In this document: positions 24,854-36,758 of the stretch, piece by piece
Layout: every line of letters starts with the position of its first letter
Position numbering within the stretch: the first letter of the stretch is position 1
NCBI GenBank assembly: GCA_009733775.1
Contig: WOGZ01000025.1
Coordinates: 124,001 to 188,000, forward strand
Direction: 5' to 3'
DNA: 64,000 nucleotides
Origin: Alectoria sarmentosa
Lineage: Eukaryota; Ascomycota; Lecanoromycetes; Lecanorales; Parmeliaceae
Position numbers and translations under genes: made by a program
The notes under the pieces: generated by a model
The model's database searches: none
Seen by the model: the letters and a program-made list of their open reading frames with translations, nothing else
What the model was told of the DNA's origin: nothing

Positions 24854-26126
24854 ATGGCGAGCACTAAGCGAGGTGAACGCCTGGCGGGCAAAAAGGCTAT
24901 TATCACTGGCGCTGCTGGGTGAGTCGAACCAGTCTGCTTCCAATACTCATCTTTGCTTCTTTCTGTTCTAGTGATCATGCTGCTCCCTAGTCTGAACAGT
25001 GATTCTTCCATCTACATTTGTCTTATTATCAGAAGCGCTCTTTGCATGCAGTCTCCAGTCCAGGCTGCGTACTCAGTACTGTCCTTTAACTTGCTTCTAT
25101 ACTTACCCTGTTCTTGCCTTTCCTTTGTATTTTTCACTCCAATTCTGAATCTGTTTGCATTGAAATTTCCTGATGTTGACGCCTCCATTTCTTTTCTAGC
25201 GGCATCGGCCTCGAAACGACCATCCTATTCGCCCGCGAAGGCGCTGCCGTCCTAATGGCCGACATTTCCGAACCCGCCCTCGCCACCGCACTATCAAAAG
25301 TCCACACCATCCTTCCAGATCCACCTCGACTCGAAACCATCAAATGCGACGTGTCCAAGGAATCCGACGTCGAAGCCATGGTCAAGCACCTCGACTCCTG
25401 GGGCGGCGTTGACATTATCTTCAACAACGCTGGAATTATGCATAGCGATGATGCTGATGCTATTGACACGCCGGAAAAGATCTGGGACTTGACGCACAAT
25501 ATCAACGTCAAGGGTGTGTGGTTTGGGAGTAAGCATGCCGTGCTAAGTATGCGGAGGCATGAGAAGAAGGTTGGAAGTATCATTAATACAGCGAGTGTGG
25601 TTGCGCTGGTGGGAAGTGCGACGCCGCAGCTGGCGTACACAGCGAGCAAAGGCGCTGTATTGGCAATGACGAGGGAGTTGGCGATTGTGCATGCGAAGGA
25701 AGGTTTTAGGTTCAATGCGCTGTGTCCTGCACCGTTGAAGTAAGCCCTTCTCTCAACCTCCTATTGAACTTGCTAATGTTGGTCTTCAGCACCCCGCTCC
25801 TTCAAAATTGGCTCGGCGATGACAAGGCCAAACGCCACCGCCGCGAGATCCACTTCCCATCAGGCCGATTCGGCGAAGCCATTGAACAAGCCCAAGCCGT
25901 CCTGTTCCTGGCCAGCGATGAGAGCAGTTTCGTGAATGGGACCGACTTTGTCGTTGATGGGGGGATGACAAGAGTAAGCATTCTTACGGAGTGTCGAAGG
26001 GTTTCCGACTGCTTGATTTGATTGTCGTCTTTTTTCCAAAATCTGCGGCTGATTGCTGTGTACAAATAGGCATATGTGACTGCTCAAGGCCCTGCGACCG
26101 AGCCACCTGCCAACTTTGCTAGATAG
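24854..26126 (+). CDS. Short-chain dehydrogenase/reductase, 281 aa
   Basis: Four exons (24854-24918, 25200-25739, 25790-25973, 26070-26126) keep one frame and give 281 residues. It is a classical NAD(P)-dependent SDR. Seen are the cofactor loop TGAAGGIG (residues 18-25), an acidic position at the end of the second strand (LMADIS) that favours NAD over NADP, NNAGIM, the active-site pair Y168-x3-K172 (AYTASKGAV), CPAPLNTPLL, and VNGTDFVVDGGMTR near the end. The first intron is unusually long here (281 bases) and splits the cofactor loop codon; the others are 50 and 96 bases, the second with a TGCTAAT branch site. The final exon adds only AYVTAQGPATEPPANFAR. The substrate cannot be told; relatives act on alcohols, sugars or quinones. 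Confidence 0.88.
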
Positions 26127-28749
26127 AGGGCCGAGATTTTGAAGGGCGATGCGCCGGTGAACGAATGCGAGATCAAGCTAAGGTATGACATAATCAAAGC
26201 CAACGCAGGTATGCGGTATGTGAGCGAGGAGTTGTCGTCGGGCTCTGGGTTTCTTTTTCTGATAGACTGTTCGAGTTTGATACACCCTAGACAGAGCTCT
26301 CGAATTTTAGACGGATGCAATTCGAGAAAATATCGGTTCAGGTTTTCGTGGAGCCTTTTGAGCCCATTCTCTCGGGGTGATGTCGTCCTGGTAATTAGGC
26401 AGATTTGTCATGTTGGTCTCTTTCCTTGCAGTATAACGAGTACTGATATTTGATTCGGAAAATTGCGTTTTAATTCGGAGCTAAACATCGCCAGAGTCGA
26501 TCCTGCTCACGTCTAACAAAAGGCTCTAGGGAAGACGATTGCCTAGCTAGTAGAGTAGAATCGAACCCAATAGGTGGCCATTACAGTTCTGCTTCCCCCG
26601 GTATGATATCCAGAAAACGACAGTGTGTCACCGCTCCAATACCATACAACCGAACGAATCCTAACTGCGAGAGAATGGACGTTGGTCCAGGACCTGATAC
26701 TCAGATTGGGTGTCACCTCAAGGTGTTCGTGAAGAGAATGGTCTATTGAGTGGAGTCGTGGCAAGCTATGAGGATTGCAGGGATGCACTTTTGTCGCCGT
26801 CGGCGTCCTGCTACACTTGCTCCCCACGTCTCGTGTTTTTTACGCTTGGCTCATTCGTTTGTGCCACAGAAGACCCAAGGCAACCCCAGCGCCCAAGACG
26901 AAGGGCATGAATACGAGGAACAAGGCGGCGATCGAGCCACCAATATGCGACCTCCATGGGAATTGCGTGAGAACGATCACTACATTAGATCACGGCCGTG
27001 ACTGATCGTTTGCGGGTCCTGTATGTGGCAGACTTGAATCGAAACGGTCTCTTTTGTGAGCTTCCGTTGGGGCAAGACGATGGTCGCTTTCTTGGATTGG
27101 ACTTGCAGCGCGGCTCATCTGACATATTTCGAAGAGCTGAACGTCTGAACTGACCTCGCCTTCTATCTCCTACTTATCGTCTCATCTCATGACTTACAGT
27201 TAGCTCATACTTTACGCAGCGTTCCTTTCGTATCTAGAAGACGCCCAGTCTTGCCTTGAGAACGAAAGCATTTAGCCTCGTAGCCTTATTCTATGTCGCA
27301 GCGTTCTATACCTTCTCGTCAGCACCCAAAGTATGTTTCCTGGCCAAGAGATCTGTTCCATGCCGTTCTCTATTTCTTTCGGGGCGGCTACCCGTTTTGC
27401 AAGAGTATCGCGTTTCGAAGCAATATCAGGCCGATCCTTTTGCTTCGCTCTTTCAGCTCACGTCGCACAACAAACGTCTTGTCACAAGGGATGCTTTATC
27501 TCACACCATACTCTCCATATTATGATCTCGGGACTGCAATCAATTCCTTCACCAAAGCAGATTCGAGATCCTCACTTCCCCCCGGCCTTTTCCCTATCAA
27601 AGCTACCGAGCAGCTCTAGACACAAGCTTATATGAATAGGCCAGTCTCTCGGTTGGATGTTTTGGAGAACAAAACACTGTTGCTGTTTGAAGAAAGGCTT
27701 TGCCGGAATACCGCACGTGGGTGATACTCTTGGAGGGGCTTTGCCGCCGAATGGAGACCCTCTTCGATGGGGCATGTTTGCCGTGATGGGGATCTGATGG
27801 AACGTCGCTACTCTTACCGCTTCATGTTTTGTTTATTTTAGAGACTGGCAAAGGCTACACCTGTAGACTATGTATGCAGAGGACTCGAACCTCTCCTTCT
27901 GCCGCGCGAATTATGTACGGTCGTTAAGTGACCTGACTGATTATCTATTTCCCTACGGGTCAAGGTAATGAACAGATTGAACAATACAATCGATGTAGCC
28001 TCGAAAGGCCTTTTAATGAAGGATTATCCCCATGATATCCCGCTTTAAAATCTTACCGCGTCATAGTCCGGATTCTACACAGTCTCGCTCACTACTTCCA
28101 AACGACGAAGGTGAGTCTGTAGATGAATAGTCCAGGGCTGGTAGACGAGAGCGACATATTTGCTGTCTGTCAGTGGTTTTGTCTTTCAGCCATATCTCTC
28201 CGTCCTACAATCACTGGCGCAAGGTGCACAGAGCTGAAGGCTTTTGTTTCGGACCATTTTTTTCTTTGGGAGTGTACTTAGGGCCAAGTCGATAGACAGC
28301 GGGTCTATCGAGAAAGACCCTTTGAGGCTTCTCTTGAATAGAGGTCCACTATCCCTATTAGACCTCATAGGTACGGTGATTTGGCCTTGCTGTAACATAG
28401 TCCGAAGAATCATATCATTGCTTTGGTAACGCTCGTTTCCGAAGGCTGCTGTCTCCCTCACAACGAGGAACGGTGACCCGATCCAACTTTGATTTCTGAG
28501 AGTCTGTCACCGGCATGGAATTGCAGAAAACGCGCCATAAAGTCTTTCATAACCGTCTCCCTTCACGCAACCACATTTCTGTAGTCTTGTTGCCCTAATC
28601 TACACAGACCAAGCACTTTCCGTACTCCATGAGTGTCTCTAGCCATACAATGCTAGATTGAAGACTATTACAGAGTCATGCTGAGTACATACGACCTCAC
28701 ACATCACACATACTTTTAGACCTTTCTCGCCCTTGTCTTCGCTCCTCCC
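26127..28749. other. Long gene-poor stretch
   Basis: About 2.6 kb holds no supported gene. Frames of 89-108 codons near 27256-27635 overlap in three phases and lack protein character. A tRNA-like T-arm at 27878-27894 is listed separately. Confidence 0.45.
27878..27894 (-). other. tRNA-like T-arm (B box) relic
   Basis: On the minus strand, AGAGGTTCGAGTCCTCT forms a perfect 5-bp stem with a TTCGAGT loop and contains a full B-box match (GGTTCGAGTCC). Upstream, GGTC-ACTTAAC-GACC could be a 4-bp stem with a 7-base loop. No 5' acceptor strand pairing with GCATACA and no A box were found, so this is not a complete tRNA. It may be a tRNA or SINE remnant, or chance. Confidence 0.3.
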
Positions 28750-30523
28750 CTAGCAAGCCCTCAGACACTGCACCAGATCACCCGCCTTCACCCGCGAAAA
28801 AGCCTGCCCTTTGTCATCAACGCCGATTGCTAGCAGAACCTCGTCGTCGAGATACCCCACGTGCATATCATACGCTTCATCCCCCCCGTCCTTCGTAGCC
28901 CTCGGCTGCCTTCCCCAAGCATAGGAGATACTGACCGTGTAGGTGAAATAAGCCCAGTAGTCCCTGCCACCGTATGATTCCGTTGCATTGGCAGCAGTCT
29001 TCTTCGTCATGGCGGCGATCTTGGCGTTGGCAGGATCATCATCCCAATTCTTGCTCGCAGACCAACCTGAAGCCGTCTCATTACCCATCAAGACTGGATG
29101 CTGGCTGATACCTAGCATCTCAAACGGCGGCGTAGCAGACCAGACCATAAAGTAGCGTTCATAGCGCAATGGAAGCTTAAGCCAGTTGGGGAATTTGCGG
29201 TGCACAATGGCAAAGAAAACGCTATTTCCCGGTTTAGCTTTGCAGTCATAGTCAAAGCGATTGCAGAAAATGAGGCGGAGGGAATTGGTTGCTTGATGCC
29301 AAGTGCCCCCTCTCTTCATCGTATCAAGTTCCTCGGCATCGGTGAGATTACGCAGACAAGGCTGTTCCTGTGGGTCCGTCAGGTTGGTCGTGGTTAAGCC
29401 ATTTCCAAGTAGTTTAGCAAAGGTGCGGCCCCTGGGCCCGCCGCGAGGGTTGGAAAGATCGTAATGGATATAAGACTCGCCACTGGAAGGGAAGAAGAGA
29501 AACCAGTTCTTCTCGATCTGTGAGCGGGTATCAGCGGGGTTGCGGGTCAGCTCTGTGAGCGTTTGATAGGACTTTAGAGGACCAAGGGAAGGTCGGATGG
29601 GAGAAGAGGCGAGAAGTTTTTGGAGAGGCGAGTACAGGGTACGAAGATCTATGATCCAAAGGCCGAAGCAAGCGTAGCGGGATCTGTAGAATGGTGAACA
29701 TGGCTTTGGTGCAACGCACATCTCGAACTCACTGAGTGTTGACCATCATCAAAGGCTCACCTTTACCACTCCAGAAGACCCGAGGATCGTGAAAGCCAGG
29801 GATGTCCACGTAAGGCATGAACTTCCCTTCACATCTCTCTGCAGGTGTTGGTGGCACACTGAGGGTCACAGGCGATGAAGCACATCTCATGCCACCCCCA
29901 GGACCGACATGCCGACGATCGTCCTCCGTACATGGCTTTTCCTTTGGCCTCGCATCCTCGCTGGATCCAATATAACAGACATTAGCTTCGCATAGCACAT
30001 TCTCTTGGTGATTGCCGTCTGTGACGATCCTGCTCACGATCAAATACTGGTTTTCGGACCAGTACGGCAGTGCAATGACGGTGGGATTCCAGAACACTCT
30101 GGATTCTGGCTTCAGCGAGCCTGGTGGGATTTGTGAAATGTTCTGGACAATGTTAGGTAGACGTATGTGACCTGTGTATTTGTTGGCTTCAATGGGACAT
30201 TTGAACAAGTGGTCGAGGATGGGATCGAGCTTGGGTCGCCATAACGCAGAAGTGCTGGTATCGTCCTTCAAAGTCTTCTCGGGTTTGTTGTAGCTGTAGT
30301 AGTATTGACTGGGAGGCGAAAGATGATTGTATGAAGAATTGGCGATGGGTAGGTTCTGCAGACCTGAGATGGGTACATGGATTCCTTGGGGAGGAGCAGG
30401 CGCCGGATGGAGGACGTATGATGGCAACGAACTTGGAATTGGCAATGCGCGGTAGGAAATGATGAGGGTTACGAAGACAATGGCGGGCAAAAGAAAGCGT
30501 CGTAAGGGTGGGAGATAGATCAT
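28750..30523 (-). CDS. Type II membrane protein, glycan-enzyme-like
   Basis: Two exons (30523-29733 and 29683-28750) flank a 49-base intron (GTGAGT..TCTACAG). From the Met at 30523 the product is 574 residues; an in-frame Met at 30589 would add 22. A membrane anchor lies near the N-terminus (RRFLLPAIVFVTLIISYRAL), followed by a Pro-rich stem and a large lumenal part with several N-glycosylation sites (NSSY, NISQ, NLTD, NATE). Seen are FWNPTVIALPYWSENQYLIV, FHDPRVFWSGKGEPLMMVN and YWAYFTYTVSISYAWGR. A recurring pattern of D-P-R followed by a strand resembles five-bladed propeller glycan enzymes such as GH130 or fungal beta-mannosyltransferases. That link is inference only. A Golgi site is suggested by the type II layout. 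It probably makes or trims cell-wall or secretory glycans. Confidence 0.65.
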
Positions 30524-31089
30524 GCTGATTTCTGAAGAAACATGGGGTCTGATGTGAAAGGGTGCAAAGATGGATTCAAATGTGTTCATGTGCGGCTTGG
30601 CAACACGAAGACATCAAAATCTTTCAGGCCTGAAGGATGGCTTTTTTTCTGGTTTGTTGCGCACTGATCGTCGTCTTTGAAACACACAGTATGTTGTACG
30701 GAATAGCATCTCTGCAAACAGTGTCTCGAGGGCCTTTCTCGTATGAGTGCGATGATTTTGGTTGTCCGTGGCCCCTGAGCAGCGACAGCCTTTCAGCTCA
30801 TGACTTTCACAGATTTCACGGTGAGTCGGGTCATTGCGCACTAGATATTCTATGCTCAGCTGTATCTGGGGCCTAACATGCTTCATATATACAGATCGTA
30901 GCCCGTTAAGATCGTAATGCTTCGAAATTTTGGGCAGCTAGTGAAAGCATTTTACTCACTGATGGTTCCCTCATCTGCTGCACATTGAAGCCATACCAAG
31001 ACGCCACCAGCACCTTCGCTGTGATCGCTATCCCTCTTCTCCTCGCAGGTCTATGTTTAAGGCCATGTTCTTATATTACAAGACTTTTG
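30524..31089. other. Intergenic, nothing seen
   Basis: This is the upstream region of the type II membrane protein gene and the 3' flank of the MFS transporter gene, both on the minus strand. It holds no gene. Confidence 0.45.
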
Positions 31090-32882
31090 CTACATCGCAT
31101 GATCGTCGTCGTCGTCGTCTTCCTCCTCATCCTCCTCACTACCCTCCTCTTCATCCCACCCCTCAGACTCTAGATTTGCTCCACGTATCTCAAAAGTCAT
31201 CAGGAATCCGACCAAGGCTACACCGCCGAAGACGCCGAAAGCTACGGCTTCGCCCTTGGGCTCTACATGCGTCCCGAGTGAGAAAAGACCACCAGCAAAA
31301 AATGGGCCTACAGCTCGGCCAGCAGCGGACAAAGTCTGCGCGAGGCCGTTGAGCGTGCCGAGGACGGAATGGTTGGGGGCGGAGTTGGTAATCTTGGACA
31401 AAGAGTAAGCTTGGCCGATGAATGCAGCAGTAGGACACCTACCAACAGAAGAAAGCTCGTCAAACAGCCCACAGCAGCCACCGACTTCAGCAAAAGTACA
31501 AATCCCAGCTCGATCCACAACCATACCTTGCCGCTGGATATCCCTCCGTCTCCATTCTTGCTGTCCTTGTACCCCACCCACGGCGTTAGTATGAACGCCA
31601 AAGCCATGGCCGCCATGCAGCTCTTGTAGGTCAACCTGTTCCCGAACTTCTCTCGCAGCCTACCAAAGAAGCCAAGCTGAAATACAATGGTTGCGGCACT
31701 CGCGAAAGCCAGCGAAAATCCGATTTCTTGTGGAGAGAGACTTCGGCCTGTTGGCGGGGCTGCTTGGCCAAAGATAGGGTAGAGCGAGTTGTAAGAGACG
31801 TTGGAGAGTTGAAAGATGAGGTACGTAGACATGAGTAGCAAGGTGTCTCTATTGAAGATTTGAGAGTGTGTGAGATCTGTAGTATGATGTGGTATCATTT
31901 CCGGGATCGAGGTCTGGGACGCAGAATTCGAGTCGGAGTCTTCTTCGTCTTCTTCCTCATTGGCAGCATCACCATCAAGGTGTAAAGATCGCTTGTGGTT
32001 GATGCTGGGTATCCGGAGGTAGCTGGGTCGGCTCGAGCTTGCGAATTGCCAGACCCAGCTGAAGAGGTTGCCCACTCGCTTTCCCAGTGGCGGCAAGTCT
32101 CTGGCCTCTTCGAGACTCTCCTCCAAGAAAATCATCGTGATTATCAAGTCGACTATGAGGACGGCCGCTGAAAGCAGATTGGGCTTTATGTAAGGATAAG
32201 GATCTTTCTTCGAGAAGTGTGCATTCTTCGATACTAGCAGCCCCCCCACAACAGGTCCTGTGATTCCGCCCAGACCATATATGACCGGCAAATATGTGAA
32301 AGCCCGAGACTGGTTGCTTCGATCCGTGATCTCCCCCAGGCATGTAGACACCACGCCTTGGTTCCCATTCACGAGCCCCATAAGCACCTGTACAATTATT
32401 GCCTGCCATAGTGTTTTACAGAACCCGAAAGCAACAAAGCATGCAGCGGTGAGCAGTGTACCTGTCAGCACCACAGGCTTTCTTCCAATCCTATCCGACA
32501 GCCATCCCCAAAAGAAATTCGTAGCAAATTGTGCCAGAGCGAAGGAGGAGGCCACGAGCCCAACGTAGAGGCCAACCTGCCCGGGGCGGACGTCTTCGAA
32601 CGTAGCTACCATCTGTGGTAGGTAAGGCCCAATGGAGTTCAGGGCGGTCTGCTCCGAGAGGGAGATGATCGCCAAGACAAAGAGCTGCCTGATAGGGAGA
32701 GGCGACTCTTCGTGGTTGGAGCCTTTGGAACCCGCCCGGGCATGATGAGGCCCATCGTGGGACGAAGTCCTGGAGGTGTCTGACGGCGGCTGGCCTTTGG
32801 ATTTGGGGGGAGGTGTGGGGAAGGTCTGGTAGTGAGTCGTTGAGGACTTTCGCGGCGCAGTGCCGTTATTCGGGCGTCCCAT
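31090..32882 (-). CDS. MFS transporter, DHA1-like, 580 aa
   Basis: Two exons (32882-31443 and 31392-31090) around a 50-base intron (GTAGGT..GTCCAAG) give 580 residues. A polar, Ser/Pro-rich N-terminal tail of about 65 residues precedes twelve predicted membrane segments. Seen are the family signature FFWGWLSDRIGRKPVVLTG between helices 2 and 3, GLGGITGPVVGGLL in helix 5, a long acidic central loop (ANEEEDEEDSDSNS), and a second-half motif FGRLREKFGNR. The splice joins LTSFLLL to ITNSAPNHSVLGTLNG, a block typical of the fungal group related to zinc-induced facilitators and TetA-like drug:H+ antiporters. The C-terminus is strongly acidic (EEEGSEEDEEEDDDDDD). It likely exports a small molecule by proton exchange at the plasma or vacuolar membrane; the substrate is unknown. 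Confidence 0.9.
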
Positions 32883-33231
32883 CGCAAGAAATGAACAATA
32901 CGATGTATGTCATGAGCGATAGTGGATATGTCTAAATAAGAAGCGAGGAACATTCATGAATGAGCGAGCCCTTCCTGAGTATATCACAGAGTAAGGAAAA
33001 CCCAAGAGGAAGAGTCAATCTGCAGAGCTCGAGCTTCTACGCTAATAGAAACTTGATAAGATCTACGCTTGTCCCAATTCAGATTATCAGATCTTGATCT
33101 GACTTGGCAAAACGAACCTTGCTCAATGTGAAAGTCATATTGGGAATCATGTTCTAGCTTACACTGTACAAAACTCCCAATCCGACAGAGGATCACCCAT
33201 CTAAAGCTAAAGTAGACGAGGACATCTCCCT
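32883..33231. other. Intergenic, nothing seen
   Basis: This is the upstream region of the MFS gene and the 3' flank of the SGNH hydrolase gene. No repeat or coding signal was found. Confidence 0.5.
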
Positions 33232-35465
33232 TCACTGGGTACCCTCCTTCTCCCAGAATATCTTTTTCAACTTTCTCTCCTTCTCGTCTTCTATGTACTT
33301 GTCAAATTTCTTCATTTCAGGATCAAACACCTTGCCTTGGTATACCTCATGCGGTAGGAAAGCGCATTTATCCTCCACGCCAGCAAGATATCTGCAGACA
33401 TGCATATGCAGGAAGATAGCAACTCGCTGATTTCCTTGCACTGTCAATCTCCACTTCGGGAACGTCGCGGTATCGTCGTAAAAGAAGTCGGGGCCATCCC
33501 GGTCGTCAACGCTCGTATCAAGCCAGCCGGAGGTGTCGAGCCAGAACACCGCCTTGTCTCCACCAGCTCTGACCTTGGCGACTGCGTTCTGAGTAGCTTG
33601 TTCGAGCTGACCCCGCAACGGTCGCATCACGAAGATGGGGATCGCTGCTGGCGCTATGCTAGAAACAATTCCAGGAGTCCCGGCCCTCTCGCTTTGGAGA
33701 ATGGATGGGTGTTTTGGATAGGCCAGTCCCCGTATTGCTTTAATTAGGGAGACGTATGTCGTCTCAAAGCTTTCAGAGAGCTCCCACAGAGTCTTATTGT
33801 AATCAGACGTATGTTCATTGAAAGAGCTATCGTCTGAACCACCAATGTTAATCACCTGTTACAAATTCAGTCAAGATATACGGGGCGATTGGCAATGGCC
33901 GTTTACCAAGACGTCTGGTACGTAAGCACTGAACATCCACGAACGTTCAAAATACGCTGAGCCGTAGGGGCCACTGCGCATTTGATCAGTCGTCCGTTAG
34001 TGCACTAGTCTGGAGCGACTCTCACCTGCGAAAGAACACATCTCCCATACCAGCTGGCTCGCCGGAACCGCCGATGCAGTCTGGCATTAGGCACATTCCA
34101 TCGACGCCAATTCCAACATGATCAGCCCCAAACATCTCCCCGAGCAAATACTCCCAACCCATGACACCAGATAACAGGCCATCCGCGCCTCCAGTACGTC
34201 TTCCTTGTTGCTTCCCAGTAAAAGAGCCAGGTGAGTCTGTGATAACTTCAAGTAGCTTCTTGCGATCTTGTTTGGTAAATAGAAGATCGTCATCGTCGGT
34301 AATATCGCTGGTCTTCTGTCGACCACTCTTACTAGTACCATCTTTCTCAATGTCATTGAGGCCAGACCGATGTCTCTCTCCTACTTGATCGTTCTCAGCG
34401 TTCAGTAGATCCTCGTTCACGTAGTCCTCGCTAAGCAAAGTCCCAGCCACTTTGACGAGCTTGCCTCCTTTGCTGAGCCATAGACCTTCCAGTTCCACGA
34501 CGCCCAGCCCATGGTCGTCGGTCATCGGAGCAACAACGCGGACGTGATGCTCAATCCTCTCATCCAGACCTTTGGAGCTGATGGTGACCAGCGATGACGA
34601 GTGTGGCAGAAGAATGTATTCTTGGTCATCGACCTCGGCCAGCAAGGAGACAGGCGGTGTAGCTTTATCGCCGGGAACTGGGTGGAATGAGTAATGCTTA
34701 CGATGACCATGCGCTAGCAGTGCTGGAGCTTCTGAGATACCGCTTGAAGCGCCTGACTCTTGCTCTGGTGCATTATGAAGGGCGAGGAGCAGGGTAGTGG
34801 TATTCTTGATAGTGATATCAAAGTAGACTCCTGTGGAGGGTCTGTAAGCTACATTGCGTTGCTGTCAGAGCGTCTTGGGTGGTATACCTGGGAATGTTCC
34901 ATCTTTGCGTAATCTGTTAGGCGAAGACGTCCAGCGACCCACGTACTGCATCAAGTCAATGACAAGACTTACTTTCATATCTTTAATGCGGACTCACATG
35001 AATCTTCGGGTTGGAAGCGGGGTAGAATTGATAGTCATGCATTTTCCTCTGGTGCAAGAACTCCTTGCCTAAGCCACTGGCCCCAAGCTTGACAACACTC
35101 ATCTCCTCACTGCCTCCGTTGAACCACCACAGAGCCAATGCAACGACCATAAGTAGAAGCCAAACAGGCTTGCTTGCAAATAAACTCTTAGAACGGTACC
35201 CAATGCAGTTGCGATAGCACGATCTGCTCGTACGTCGAGGGGTGAAAGACTCTGGGGTTTCGTAAATTGTTGGCGCTTTGAGACCTGCAGAATAATAGGG
35301 AGAGTATGCTGTCTTGGCGAACGGGGTGTCTCCAGGAGTAGGATATGGCGTGATGAAACGGCTGGTGGGCGGTGGAGTGCTCTGAGCTGATTGGCGCGGT
35401 GAGCCAGTGAGATCTGTCAAGGCCAGGCGTAAGTTTGGACGATTGCGAAGAGGTGGCTGCGACAT
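33232..35465 (-). CDS. Membrane-anchored SGNH hydrolase, CE2-like
   Basis: Five exons on the minus strand (35465-34998, 34945-34888, 34848-34026, 33973-33907, 33855-33232) keep one frame and give 679 residues. The first 99 residues are polar and disordered, then comes one membrane helix (about 100-115, VWLLLMVVALALWWF), so this is a type II anchored enzyme. A beta-rich domain (YVGRWTSSPNRLRKDGTFPG, about 157-176 onward) precedes the SGNH esterase domain: ITDSPGSF near 378-385 as the Ser block, GVDGMC, and VINIGGSDDS at 473-482 as the Asn-block equivalent. The order (jelly roll then SGNH) fits carbohydrate esterase family 2. The block that should hold the Asp/His pair reads FPKWRLTVQGNQRVA (about 604-618) with Arg608 where a His might be expected. 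One intron is only 39 bases. Likely acts on cell-wall or surface glycans. Confidence 0.78.
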
Positions 35466-35853
35466 GGTCGTGAGATTTATCCCATCAAATGCTCCTCGTG
35501 AAAGAAAGACTGATGTCTTTGGGTTTCGTATAAACCCAGTGTCGTTGCGTTTGGGAGACGGCCCCACGTGGACGGGCGTGAGCAAGCTTACTGATGCAGG
35601 TTGCAGGCAGGCGCGATCGATCACCACTCTTATCACCGTTTTGCCAATTCAAAGGCTCACCACAGTAATAAAGTATCTCGCGGGAATCTAGTAAGAAGAT
35701 GCATTTAGGGAATCACAGGCGATGCAGTTCATGTCTAGAAGCTGGAGCAGGAGATTTACTCCCTTAACCCTGCAATCAAATCAGGTCTGACGCATACCCA
35801 CCTTCGACCCGTCTATCTTGAGGACTCGGAGAGCACCACTGCCACCTATACTA
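35466..35853. other. Intergenic, nothing seen
   Basis: This is the upstream region of the SGNH hydrolase gene and the 3' flank of the Mpv17-like gene. An open extension upstream of 35465 is not supported as coding. Confidence 0.5.
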
Positions 35854-36443
35854 TTATTGTGCAGCAAACAATGCCAGATACACTCCCCATCCCATTCCAA
35901 CTAAGCTCCCTACAACCGTCTTCCTCTCCACGGGAATGAACAGGTGCTGCACCAGATTAACCGCCGGCCAGAGCTTATAGCCCGCCTTCATGACCGGCCA
36001 CATTTGCTGTCATGCAACTATTAGCATATGCATAGGTCTATGTACAAAGGAACTGCACATACCTCCCTCACTGCCATCCAGCATTCCTCCAATGGAACCC
36101 CTCTCAATGCCCTACTCCCTCCAATGTATGCCGCAACATTGACCACCGCCGCGATTGTCTGATCCAGCCCAAGCTTAATCAACGTATTTCGTACATTCAA
36201 CCTCTTCTCCACCTCCACGCCCTTGCCTCCGTCATCCACATCCAATTTCTTGAGCGTGTACCCGGGGAATTGGTCCTCAATATATTGCTGCCAAAGATAA
36301 TTGGGAGGCGTGGAGAGTAGGGTGTACAGGAGGAGAGCCGGGATATTAGGAGGTGGAGAAGACGTGAGATACTGAGCAATGAGGAGTGAGCAGAAGGTAA
36401 GGACTGTGGATTGGATGGTAGCAGTAATGAGTGGTGAGACCAT
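35854..36443 (-). CDS. Mpv17/PMP22 family membrane protein
   Basis: Two exons (36443-36063 and 36006-35854) around a 56-base intron (GTATGT..CATGACAG) give 177 residues. Seen are the usual start MVSPLITATIQSTVLTF, four hydrophobic segments, LLLYTLLSTPPNYLWQQYIE, LGLDQTIAAVVN with the conserved D-Q pair, and the family's C-terminal signature QMWPVMKAGYKLWPAVNLVQ. Family members sit in the inner mitochondrial or peroxisomal membrane and act as channels or stress-response factors; which organelle applies is not clear here. A longer open frame starts at 36497, but the family start and the hydrophobic onset favour the Met at 36443. It is divergent from the acyl-CoA synthetase gene, with 315 bases between starts. 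Confidence 0.88.
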
Positions 36444-36758
36444 CTCTGCGCAGATATCAGGATGCAGCGTAAGACTAGAATCTTCAGAAACCACCAACGC
36501 GAATCCTTTCCATCCTTTCGACGGCGCGTTTAGCTCGCTTGTTGCGGCTATGAGTTGAAGAAGCCGAGGTAATGAAATGGCTTATCTTAGCTAACGTGTG
36601 GGGAGATAGAGCTGATGTCCTGGGCCTCATTTTACCAGTTGTTCTTTTATGTTGTATATATGTCTTGCGAATCTAGTGTTAATTTGCATTCTTCCGTTGA
36701 CCCTTATTCGCGTGCAGTCAGCCAGCAGGATATTGGTCGTTTAATGCAGTAACAAATC
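36444..36758. promoter_or_regulatory. Shared upstream region of two divergent genes
   Basis: The 315 bases separate the starts of the Mpv17-like gene (minus) and the acyl-CoA synthetase gene (plus). They must hold both promoters. No specific factor site can be claimed. Confidence 0.5.
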
